Positions 1-6,528 of a DNA stretch of 6,831 nt are shown here, in pieces. The DNA comes from Deltaproteobacteria bacterium (GTDB lineage Bacteria; Desulfobacterota; B13-G15; RBG-16-54-18). The translations under genes were made by a program, and so were the position numbers. The stretch lies in assembly GCA_003646745.1 (NCBI GenBank), contig QMLM01000090.1, positions 1-6,831 on the forward strand, written 5' to 3'. Positions within the stretch are counted from its first letter, which is position 1, and each line of letters begins with the position of its first letter. Below the pieces are notes generated by a model that made no database searches, was not told the origin of the DNA, and saw only the letters and a program-made list of their open reading frames with translations.

Positions 1-1696
1 GTTCACGGTGGCTTGGAAGGGTGTCATATCCCAATTCCGCCATGGTTCGGGAATATAACTCTATCTTCCCCGAAGGAGTGGCGAAGCCCTTTTGCCTGTA
101 TTGATCGATCCGCAATTTCCCATAAGGGACACCTTCAGGGTGCTCATAGAGGTCCTTTATGCTCAGTCCGGTCGGCTTCAGGGCATAGTCAATGGCCTCC
201 TCTTCGTCTTTCCAGGGAAAGTATTCATCATATCCCATCTTGTGCGCTAGAGAGAACCAAAAGCGCAGATCGGACCAGGCCTCCCCCACCTCCATAACCT
301 TTTTCCTCAAGGTAACATAGGGAATGGCGTGCAGCGTCCCATAGTAGTCACATAGCTCGGTCCGCTCCAGGAAGGTAGCAGCGGGAAGAAAAAGATGGGC
401 CATCTCAGCGGTGGGTGTCATAAAAAGGTCCATTACCGCTATAAAGTCCAGCTTCTCAAAGGCCTTTTTGACCTTTTTGGAATTGGGCCAGGTTATCAGC
501 GGGTTAGAGGCAGCGACAAAAAGGGCCTTTATGGGATAGGGTTCACCTGAGAGAAGGACATCGGGCAGGACCATAGCTTGCCCTTCCCCAAAGGCCCTTC
601 CCCAGACCTCATAGAAGAGGGGATACTTATCCACCCCCAGGGGTTCACCTTCCATTCGTTCCGGAAGACGTATGGGATTGATGTGGACGCGGGAGGTGGT
701 GACAAATCCCCCCTGATTATCGATATTTCCGGTGAGGGCCTGTAAGATGGCCACCGCCCGGGCATTCTGGATACCCACGGCGTGCTGGTCCAGGGCATTT
801 ACCCCCTGGACGATGCAGGCAGGTCTGGTGGTAGCGAAAAGACGTGCTGCCTCCCTTATCTTCTCTGCAGGGACCTGAGTAATCTTTTCTACTCGCTCAG
901 GCGGATAGTCGGCAACCCTGCCCCGAAGCTCATCGAGACCCACCGTCCATTCCTCAACGAAGTTCCGATTATAGAGACCCTCTTCTAGAATCACATTCAT
1001 CATCCCCAGGGCTAGGGCACAATCGGCCCCGGGCCTAACCTGGAGGAACAGATCCGCTCGTTTGGCCATCTGAGTGCGTCGTGGATCGATACAAATGAGC
1101 CGTGCCCCTGCCTCAACCGATTTGGTTATTCTCCTTGCCAGCGGAGGGTTGGAGTTGTGGGGGTTATGCCCCCACACAACGATGCATTTGGCATGATCCA
1201 CTTCGGCTACCGGGAACTTACCGAGGGTAAGGATGTAGCCGATGATACGGCAGCGAAAACAGAGGCTCTCCACCGAGAAACAATTAGGGGTGCCGTAGAT
1301 ATCACAAAAGCGCCTCAGGAAACTCACCGTGGTGTTCCCCCCCAGGAGGATGGGCATGCCGATGGCCACGGCAAAGGCCTGAGGGCCGTATCTATCTTTA
1401 ATATCCCGAAGCTGCTCGGAGAGGATCCCCAGGGCCTCGTCCCAAGAGATCCTCACCCACTTTCCCGCCTCCTTTTTCATCGGGTGGGTGATCCTATGTG
1501 GACTGAAGGCTACCTCTAGGGCCGCAGCCCCCTTGGGGCAGAGGGCACCTTCGTTGAGGGGATGTTTTTTATCCCCTTTTATCTTCACTATCCTCCCCCC
1601 CTCGATGTGGAGCTCCAATCCACACCCCCAGGGACAAAGCTCACAAGCCGTCCTCACTATATGATCTTTGCAGAGTACCTTCACTTCAGGCTCCAC
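1..1696 (-). CDS. Molybdopterin oxidoreductase, [4Fe-4S]-containing catalytic subunit (partial, C-terminus off the left edge)
   Basis: The frame is open without a stop from GTG at 1696 to the left edge, giving 565 residues. The N-terminus carries the [4Fe-4S] motif C18-x2-C21-x3-C25-x27-C53 followed by PKG. Mo-bis-MGD family signatures follow in order: WGHNP (175-179), IDPRRT (203-208), RPGAD (221-225), LTGNID (321-326), SNPL (397-400), LPAA (437-440) and TPSGKIEL (540-547). C146 lies where the family places its molybdenum ligand, and there is no in-frame TGA, so this is a Cys rather than a selenocysteine form. The residue after the ligand is Phe147, not the His typical of formate dehydrogenases, so a formate substrate should not be assumed. 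There is no Tat signal, since the cluster motif begins at residue 18, so it is probably cytoplasmic. The C-terminal dinucleotide-binding domain is largely outside the window. GTG is chosen because AGGAGG lies 6 bases upstream. The substrate is unknown. It is probably co-transcribed with the nitroreductase gene. Confidence 0.93.
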   Translation of the reverse strand, partial: MEPEVKVLCKDHIVRTACELCPWGCGLELHIEGGRIVKIKGDKKHPLNEGALCPKGAAALEVAFSPHRITHPMKKEAGKWVRISWDEALGILSEQLRDIKDRYGPQAFAVAIGMPILLGGNTTVSFLRRFCDIYGTPNCFSVESLCFRCRIIGYILTLGKFPVAEVDHAKCIVVWGHNPHNSNPPLARRITKSVEAGARLICIDPRRTQMAKRADLFLQVRPGADCALALGMMNVILEEGLYNRNFVEEWTVGLDELRGRVADYPPERVEKITQVPAEKIREAARLFATTRPACIVQGVNALDQHAVGIQNARAVAILQALTGNIDNQGGFVTTSRVHINPIRLPERMEGEPLGVDKYPLFYEVWGRAFGEGQAMVLPDVLLSGEPYPIKALFVAASNPLITWPNSKKVKKAFEKLDFIAVMDLFMTPTAEMAHLFLPAATFLERTELCDYYGTLHAIPYVTLRKKVMEVGEAWSDLRFWFSLAHKMGYDEYFPWKDEEEAIDYALKPTGLSIKDLYEHPEGVPYGKLRIDQYRQKGFATPSGKIELYSRTMAELGYDTLPSHRE

Positions 1697-1702
1697 CTGA
1701 CA

Positions 1703-1708
1703 CCTCCT
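1703..1708 (-). promoter_or_regulatory. Shine-Dalgarno site fixing the GTG start of the molybdoenzyme
   Basis: On the minus strand, AGGAGG lies 6 bases before GTG at 1696-1694. It overlaps the TAG stop codon of the upstream nitroreductase (1709-1707). This fits translational coupling of the two genes and supports a non-ATG start. Confidence 0.75.
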
Positions 1709-2336
1709 AACGTAAACGGAAGATCATCTTCAAGATCCTAGGCAATACTGAAAGGGGACCCGACCGGACCACCTTACTGCGTAAGCTGCGCACGGTGTCG
1801 CCAAATTCCTCCCAATGGAGAATCTCCGCAAGTCCAACTTTAGGAGGTGCTGAGGGGGACTCCGCCGGATAGCCCACGGTGATAAGCCCCACCACCTTCA
1901 TCCCCTCAGGAATCCCTAGGATCTCCTTAATCCTAACCTCATTAAAGGCCCCTATCCAACAGGTACCCAGCCCTAAAGATGTCGCTTCCATTATGATGTT
2001 GGCCCCGGCCAGGCTACAATCCACCATGTGAAAAGCGCTTTTCGTATCGCCACATACCACTATAAGAACCGGGGCCTCGGAGACATGGCGGGACTTGACA
2101 AAAAGAAACTTGGCCTCTTTCCCTACCTCTTTGCGTAGCTCCTCTTTGGTCACCACAACAAAATGCCAGGGCTGAATATTGGCACCTGAGGGAGCCCACC
2201 TGGCCGCTTCGATAAGCCTCTCGATTATCTCCTTGGATACATCCTTTTTCTGATAACGTCTGATGCTTCTGCGTCCCTTGAGGAGATCCAACACATCGTC
2301 CATCCTCTTCTTCTCCTCCAAATACCGCTGGCCCAT
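1707..2336 (-). CDS. Nitroreductase-family FMN-dependent oxidoreductase
   Basis: This 209-residue protein has the hallmarks of the FMN-binding nitroreductase fold. RRSIRRY (22-28) is the usual N-terminal FMN-phosphate contact. APSGANIQPWHF (48-59) is the family signature. GLGTCWIGAF (122-131) and the VGYP-type motif (154-157) form the C-terminal flavin-binding part. Members transfer electrons from NAD(P)H or other donors to nitro compounds, quinones or specialised substrates, and the substrate cannot be read from the sequence. The ATG at 2336 has AGAGG 7 bases upstream. Met12 (2303) with GGAGG 11 bases upstream is a weaker alternative that would start nearer the conserved region. The last ~25 residues are unusual: basic and partly hydrophobic, ending in ILKMIFRLR, which might form an amphipathic membrane-contacting helix. 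The gene lies between a DUF2784 gene (35-base gap) and the molybdoenzyme (10-base gap), suggesting a shared redox role. Confidence 0.92.
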   Translation of the reverse strand: MGQRYLEEKKRMDDVLDLLKGRRSIRRYQKKDVSKEIIERLIEAARWAPSGANIQPWHFVVVTKEELRKEVGKEAKFLFVKSRHVSEAPVLIVVCGDTKSAFHMVDCSLAGANIIMEATSLGLGTCWIGAFNEVRIKEILGIPEGMKVVGLITVGYPAESPSAPPKVGLAEILHWEEFGDTVRSLRSKVVRSGPLSVLPRILKMIFRLR

Positions 2337-2371
2337 TTTATAACCTCTTCCTGCGTGCGGTCAACAAGCCT

Positions 2372-2749
2372 TTATTGTTTGACCCTTCTTGCCCTGATTT
2401 GGATGATCACCAACATGTAGATTACAAGATTCATAACCAGAAGAAAGACCCCGGCCTCGTAGTGGAAACGAGGGCCAACCTCGGGGTAGATAAGGGGGGC
2501 AATGTAGTGATCTACAAAGCCACCTCGGTATCCCTCTTGGCCTGCCTTATGCAAAAGCACCTGTTCCAGGGGGGTAAGAGGACAGAGGACATTGGGGAGA
2601 AATTGAATCGCCAGAGACCAGATGACAGAAGGCAGGTGCAGCAGGGCCAACCAGGGCCACTTCCAAACCGTCAAGGCTCCCCCTAACACAAAAATAATGA
2701 AGGCAAGGTGGAGGAAAAAGACCAGATCTGCCAAGACGTGATAGATCAT
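2372..2749 (-). CDS. DUF2784-like small integral membrane protein
   Basis: This 125-residue hydrophobic protein matches my memory of the DUF2784 family, whose function is unknown. Predicted membrane segments are at about 5-28, 33-51 and 99-118. Features typical of the family are the opening MIYHVLADLVFFLH, HLP (38-40), CPLTPLE (56-62), a GYxGGF-xxH stretch (73-81) and a YP pair (88-89). The tail RARRVKQ is basic, which places it in the cytoplasm by the positive-inside rule. His14 and His38 lie in or at membrane segments and could bind a cofactor, which is speculation. The start is fixed at 2749 because a TAA stop lies in frame two codons upstream (2758-2756). The purine run AAGGGGAG directly abuts the ATG, closer than an ordinary Shine-Dalgarno. 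It is the first gene of the minus-strand cluster. Confidence 0.85.
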   Translation of the reverse strand: MIYHVLADLVFFLHLAFIIFVLGGALTVWKWPWLALLHLPSVIWSLAIQFLPNVLCPLTPLEQVLLHKAGQEGYRGGFVDHYIAPLIYPEVGPRFHYEAGVFLLVMNLVIYMLVIIQIRARRVKQ

Positions 2750-2758
2750 CTCCCCTTA

Positions 2759-2787
2759 GGTATAGAGTCAATTTAGCATTTTGTCAA
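2759..2787 (-). promoter_or_regulatory. Predicted sigma70-type promoter for the DUF2784-nitroreductase-molybdoenzyme cluster
   Basis: The minus strand has a perfect TTGACA (2787-2782), a 17-base spacer and TATACC (2764-2759), which matches the -10 consensus at four of six positions. The predicted transcription start falls near 2752, only about 3 bases before the ATG at 2749, so the transcript would be almost leaderless. Confidence 0.6.
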
Positions 2788-2798
2788 TTTTTGCTTCT

Positions 2799-2826
2799 TT
2801 GAGGAAGGAGAAAAGGGTGTTATAAT
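2799..2826 (+). promoter_or_regulatory. Predicted sigma70-type promoter for mnmG and the downstream genes
   Basis: TTGAGG (2799-2804), a 16-base spacer and a perfect TATAAT (2821-2826) lie upstream of mnmG. The predicted start near 2833 gives a short leader of about 16 bases containing AGGGG (2839-2843). The -35 box is 11 bases from that of the opposing minus-strand promoter, so polymerases at the two sites may interfere with each other. Confidence 0.6.
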
Positions 2827-2848
2827 ATATAAGGTTTCAGGGGAAAAG

Positions 2849-4723
2849 ATGATCATCCATCCAAAAAAATACGATGTAATTGTTGTGGGCGGAGGACATG
2901 CGGGCTGTGAGGCGGCGCTGGCTGCCGCGCGGCTGGGCTGCCAGACGCTGCTTCTCACCATAAACCTCGATACCATCGGCCTCATGTCCTGCAACCCTGC
3001 CATCGGGGGACTGGCTAAGGGACAGTTGGTCAAAGAGATAGACGCCTTGGGCGGGGAGATGGCAAAAAACACCGACGCCACGGCCATCCAGTTTCGCAGA
3101 TTGAACACAAAAAAGGGGCCTGCAGTGCAGTCCTCCAGGGCCCAGTCCGACCGCCAGGCCTACCGCTTGCGGATGAAGTACGTCCTAGAAAACCAGCCCC
3201 GTTTGGAGATGAAACAGGCGTTGGTGGACAGGATCTTGGTCAGAGATGGAAGGGTCGAGGGGGTAGCCACTAGCATCCATGAGGTCTTCTACTCCCAAAC
3301 GGTGATCATCGCCACAGGGACTTTCCTCAATGGATTAATCCACATCGGCCTCACCAACTTCCCTGCCGGTAGAATGGGGGAACTCCCCTCGGTAGGGCTC
3401 TCAGTGAGCCTCAGAGAGATCGGTTTTGAGCTGGGAAGGCTAAAGACCGGCACTACCCCCAGGCTGGATGGTAAGACCATCGATTTTTCCCGCCTCGATA
3501 AGCAGGAGAGCGATAACCCCCCGCGCCCCTTCTCCTTTTCTACCAAGGAACTACCCAAGGAATTGCTCCCCTGCTATATCACCTATACCAACCCAAAGAC
3601 CCATGAGATCATCCGCAGCGGGCTCGACCGTTCCCCCCTTTTTACAGGAGTGATCGAGGGAACGGGAGCCAGATACTGTCCTTCAGTGGAGGACAAGGTG
3701 GTCAAGTTCCCCGAGAAGGAGCGGCACCAGGTATTTCTGGAGCCCGAGGGGCTGCGTACTCACGAGTACTATCCCAACGGCTTGGCCACAAGCCTGCCGC
3801 TGGATATCCAGTTAAAGATGTTGCGCAGTATCGAGGCCTTGGAAAAGGTGGAGATCATGCGCCCGGGCTACGCCATTGAGTATGACTACGTTGACCCAGT
3901 ACAACTTAAGCCTACCCTGGAGACCAAACTGGTAGAGGGACTTTATCACGCCGGCCAGATCAATGGAACCTCCGGTTACGAAGAGGCAGCCGCACAGGGG
4001 ATCATGGCGGGGATAAACGCCGCCCTGAAGCTCAAGGGTGAAGAACCCTTCATCCTTGACCGCTCCGAGGCCTATATCGGAGTCCTGATCGACGACTTAG
4101 TTACCAAGGGAACCAAGGAGCCCTATCGCATGTTCACCTCCCGGGCCGAATACAGGCTCATCTTGCGTGAGGACAATGCCGATTTGCGCCTTATGGACAA
4201 AGGCTACCGCCTCGGCCTAGTGGACGAGGAGATCTACAGTAAATTCAGAAGAAAGAAGGAGGCCATCGCTAGCGAGATAGAGCGGCTCAAGGCGGTCAAG
4301 ATCAAACCAACTCGTGGGATCAACGACAAACTCCGGGAGTTGGGCAGCCACCCCATCAAGAACGTCACTACCCTAGAGGAGCTGTTGCGCAGACCTGAAC
4401 TTTTCTACAAAGACCTGCGGGCCTTCGATCCCTCACCTAATTCCCTCCCGCTAGAGGTGGTGGAGCAGGTGGAGCTAGAGGTCAAGTACGCAGGCTATAT
4501 CAAAAAACAACAGGAATTGGTGGAGCGGTTTCGCCGGATGGAGAAGGTGCGGATACCTCAGGACATGAACTATGAGACCATCCCCGGTCTCTCCCGGGAG
4601 ATCAAGGAAAAGCTCTCTGTCATCAGACCCATGACCCTAGGACAAGCCACCAGGATATCGGGGATCACCCCTGCGGCCATCTCCATCCTGATGGTCCAGC
4701 TAAAGAGGATGGGGGCCGTATAG
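2849..4723 (+). CDS. mnmG: tRNA uridine-5-carboxymethylaminomethyl modification enzyme MnmG (GidA)
   Basis: MnmG is the FAD- and NADH-using partner of the GTPase MnmE. Together they install the (carboxymethyl)aminomethyl group at C5 of wobble uridine U34 in certain tRNAs, in the cytoplasm. At 624 residues it has the usual full length. The Rossmann FAD motif GGGHAG is at 14-19. SCNPAIGG (47-54) and YCPSVEDK (276-283) carry the two conserved cysteines, Cys48 and Cys277. HAGQINGTSGYEEAAAQG (367-384) is the second FAD-contacting signature. TSRAEYRL and the helical C-terminal domain (about 540-624) for MnmE and tRNA contact are present. The ATG at 2849 is preceded by AGGGG with a 5-base gap. No mnmE lies in the window. 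The next gene begins 3 bases after the stop, so the two are almost certainly co-transcribed. Confidence 0.98.
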   Translation: MIIHPKKYDVIVVGGGHAGCEAALAAARLGCQTLLLTINLDTIGLMSCNPAIGGLAKGQLVKEIDALGGEMAKNTDATAIQFRRLNTKKGPAVQSSRAQSDRQAYRLRMKYVLENQPRLEMKQALVDRILVRDGRVEGVATSIHEVFYSQTVIIATGTFLNGLIHIGLTNFPAGRMGELPSVGLSVSLREIGFELGRLKTGTTPRLDGKTIDFSRLDKQESDNPPRPFSFSTKELPKELLPCYITYTNPKTHEIIRSGLDRSPLFTGVIEGTGARYCPSVEDKVVKFPEKERHQVFLEPEGLRTHEYYPNGLATSLPLDIQLKMLRSIEALEKVEIMRPGYAIEYDYVDPVQLKPTLETKLVEGLYHAGQINGTSGYEEAAAQGIMAGINAALKLKGEEPFILDRSEAYIGVLIDDLVTKGTKEPYRMFTSRAEYRLILREDNADLRLMDKGYRLGLVDEEIYSKFRRKKEAIASEIERLKAVKIKPTRGINDKLRELGSHPIKNVTTLEELLRRPELFYKDLRAFDPSPNSLPLEVVEQVELEVKYAGYIKKQQELVERFRRMEKVRIPQDMNYETIPGLSREIKEKLSVIRPMTLGQATRISGITPAAISILMVQLKRMGAV

Positions 4724-4726
4724 GGG

Positions 4727-5404
4727 ATGGAGCGCGAGGAGCTTCACTACCAAAGGTTAAAGGAGGAGAGCCAAAAGTGGGGAGGAGATCTGTTTGGGGT
4801 GGCGGATCTCTCTGAAATACATCTCGCAACCCATGATCTAGATGAAAGGCTTTTAAAAAAACTCCCTTTCGGAATCTCCATAGGGATAAGGCTCGCAGAT
4901 GCCGTCCTAGAAGGAATCGACGATCATCCCACCTTGATCTACCTGCACCATTACCGACAGGCTAACTATATCCTGGATAGAATCGCCTTCCATGTAGCCG
5001 CCTTGATTCAGCGGATGGGAGCAGAAGCGTTGCCCATCGCTGCCTCCCAAACCGTGGATTGGGAACGTCAAAGGGGACATCTTTCCCACAAAGGATTGGC
5101 TCAGGCAGCGGGACTGGGATGGCTGGGCAGAAATAACCTCATCGTACATCCGGATTATGGAGCGAGGATAAGGTTGGTCTCCATCCTCACCAATCTCCCC
5201 TTGCGGACAGATGAGCCGCTTAGGGAATCTTGCGGTGAGTGCCGCCGCTGCATATCCGTCTGCCCGGCCGGGGCCATTAAGGAGGATGTCAAGGAGTTCG
5301 ACCATCTGAGTTGTTTCGAAAAGCTCAAAGAGTTCCGCAAGAAGTACAACATCGGGCACTATATCTGCGGGGTGTGCGTAAAGGCATGCCGGCCGAAGGG
5401 GTAA
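4727..5404 (+). CDS. Compact QueG-like (COG1600-type) double [4Fe-4S] protein
   Basis: This 225-residue protein resembles the catalytic core of epoxyqueuosine reductase QueG, a cobalamin-dependent enzyme that performs the last step of queuosine formation at the tRNA wobble position. The QueG-like core signature GLGWLGRNNLIVHPDYG spans 129-145, followed by ILTNLPL. Two clusters are predicted: C169-x2-C172-x2-C175-x3-CP (179-180), and C196 with C214-x2-C217-x3-C221. The protein is much shorter than classical QueG (over 300 residues) and ends just after the second cluster, with no HEAT-like RNA-binding tail. The Asp that I recall as catalytic in E. coli QueG (Asp134) has a possible counterpart in Asp111, but this is unaligned. 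It could therefore be a relative with a different substrate, and I give no gene symbol. The ATG at 4727 lies 3 bases after mnmG, and AGGGG abuts the start, so expression probably depends on coupling with mnmG. Confidence 0.82.
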   Translation: MEREELHYQRLKEESQKWGGDLFGVADLSEIHLATHDLDERLLKKLPFGISIGIRLADAVLEGIDDHPTLIYLHHYRQANYILDRIAFHVAALIQRMGAEALPIAASQTVDWERQRGHLSHKGLAQAAGLGWLGRNNLIVHPDYGARIRLVSILTNLPLRTDEPLRESCGECRRCISVCPAGAIKEDVKEFDHLSCFEKLKEFRKKYNIGHYICGVCVKACRPKG

Positions 5405-5436
5405 AGACGATTTCTTTGCCCCCTTAGGGTTGAAAT

Positions 5437-6528
5437 ATGGATGGCTGCCAACTCATTGAACAGGGTTTTTCGCAAGGAAGCTGCACCACCTCTTCCTCAG
5501 AAGGAGTCAAACCCGCCTGCAAGGTAACGCTTCGCCGCAAGGACGACATCCCGTATAGGCTGATAAAGTCGGCCCACCTCTCTCGCCCGGAGCACTATTT
5601 CTCCATTTACCAATCAGGTTGTAATCTCAGTTGTCTGAAGTGTCACTCTTGGGAGTTCACCCAACATGCCCAGGGACAGTGGCTAAGCCCTCAAGATATC
5701 GTGACGCTGGCGGCTGAATATGCAAAAGAGGTGACGGTTTTTGAACCCAGGCAGCGGGCTACTTCCTTTCATGCCCTGGATCTGTGCCGAGGCTGCGGGG
5801 TGTGTGTACAGGTCAAGCTTATCCCCCTGATCTGCGGACAGAAGAGGGCATCCAGAGCCGTCATCATCCCCACGGGGGACCGCTCCCCATTCTGCCCTGG
5901 CAAGGTGTCTCCGGAACAAATCCTCCTTTCCCCCCAGGGATTGGGGCCAGCCCGCAACATCATCGCCTTCACCGGTGGAGATCTCATGTGCCAGCCCGAT
6001 TTCTATCGGCGCTGCGCAGAGGGAATAAAGGATTTGAGGAAGGATCTCTGGGTTCTGCTGGAGACCAATGGCTATGGACTCACCCCGCAGAACCTCGATA
6101 TATACAAAGAGGCCGGGGTGGACGCCTTCTGGCTGGACATCAAGGCCTACGATCCAGAAGTCCACAAAAGGCTAACCGGTGCGGACAACGAGTGGATCCT
6201 GCGGCTGCCGGAGGAGATATTGAAGAGAGGGTTTACCTTAGAGGTCCTCTCCCTCTATATCCCCGGCTGGGTCCAGACCGATCAGATAGCGAAGATCGCC
6301 CGCCTGCTAGCAGATGTAGACCCTCATATCCCTTTTACCATCCTGGCCTTCTTTCCCGAATATAAACTTAAGGAGGTCCCTTCCCCCACCCTAGATCAGA
6401 TGTTACAGGCCTACAGTGCAACCCGTGCCACCGGCCTTGAGCAGGTGCGGCTGGGAAATCTCGGGGTTTTCATAAAGAGTGAGGAGGAGATGGCCAGACT
6501 CAGGGCTGCTGCCCCGGAGGCGATATGA
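5437..6528 (+). CDS. Radical SAM protein, COG1180/PflA-like, with a cysteine-rich insert
   Basis: This 363-residue protein has the radical SAM cluster motif C62-x3-C66-x2-C69, which binds a [4Fe-4S] cluster and S-adenosylmethionine. The SAM-contacting TGGD (179-182), the ETNG strand (209-212) and WLDIKAYD (232-239) are as in glycyl-radical-enzyme activases and their relatives. The C-terminal ILAFFPEYKLKE and LGNLGVF also fit COG1180. Between the cluster motif and TGGD lies an insert with C117-x2-C120-x2-C123-x9-C133, plus C153 in FCPGK, a candidate site for one auxiliary Fe-S cluster. No glycyl radical enzyme lies in the window, so an activase role is not supported. I recall similar uncharacterised proteins in anaerobic bacteria and archaea, but no tested function. 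AGGG lies 7 bases before ATG 5437. The first ~28 residues are Cys-, Ser- and Gly-rich and poorly family-like. It lies 32 bases after the QueG-like gene and is probably in the mnmG transcript. Confidence 0.88.
   Translation: MDGCQLIEQGFSQGSCTTSSSEGVKPACKVTLRRKDDIPYRLIKSAHLSRPEHYFSIYQSGCNLSCLKCHSWEFTQHAQGQWLSPQDIVTLAAEYAKEVTVFEPRQRATSFHALDLCRGCGVCVQVKLIPLICGQKRASRAVIIPTGDRSPFCPGKVSPEQILLSPQGLGPARNIIAFTGGDLMCQPDFYRRCAEGIKDLRKDLWVLLETNGYGLTPQNLDIYKEAGVDAFWLDIKAYDPEVHKRLTGADNEWILRLPEEILKRGFTLEVLSLYIPGWVQTDQIAKIARLLADVDPHIPFTILAFFPEYKLKEVPSPTLDQMLQAYSATRATGLEQVRLGNLGVFIKSEEEMARLRAAAPEAI

Noticed and set aside
1244..1276. A possible selenocysteine codon at the molybdenum ligand position.
   Set aside because: The reading frame has no in-frame TGA anywhere in the visible 565 codons, and the ligand position is TGT (Cys).
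1157..1519. A 120-codon plus-strand open frame inside the molybdoenzyme region.
   Set aside because: It lies antisense to conserved family motifs of the molybdoenzyme and encodes no recognisable protein.
5784..6365. A 193-codon plus-strand frame overlapping the radical SAM gene.
   Set aside because: It is an alternative frame of the well-supported radical SAM gene, and its product has the Arg/Gly/Pro-rich, motif-free look of an out-of-frame reading.
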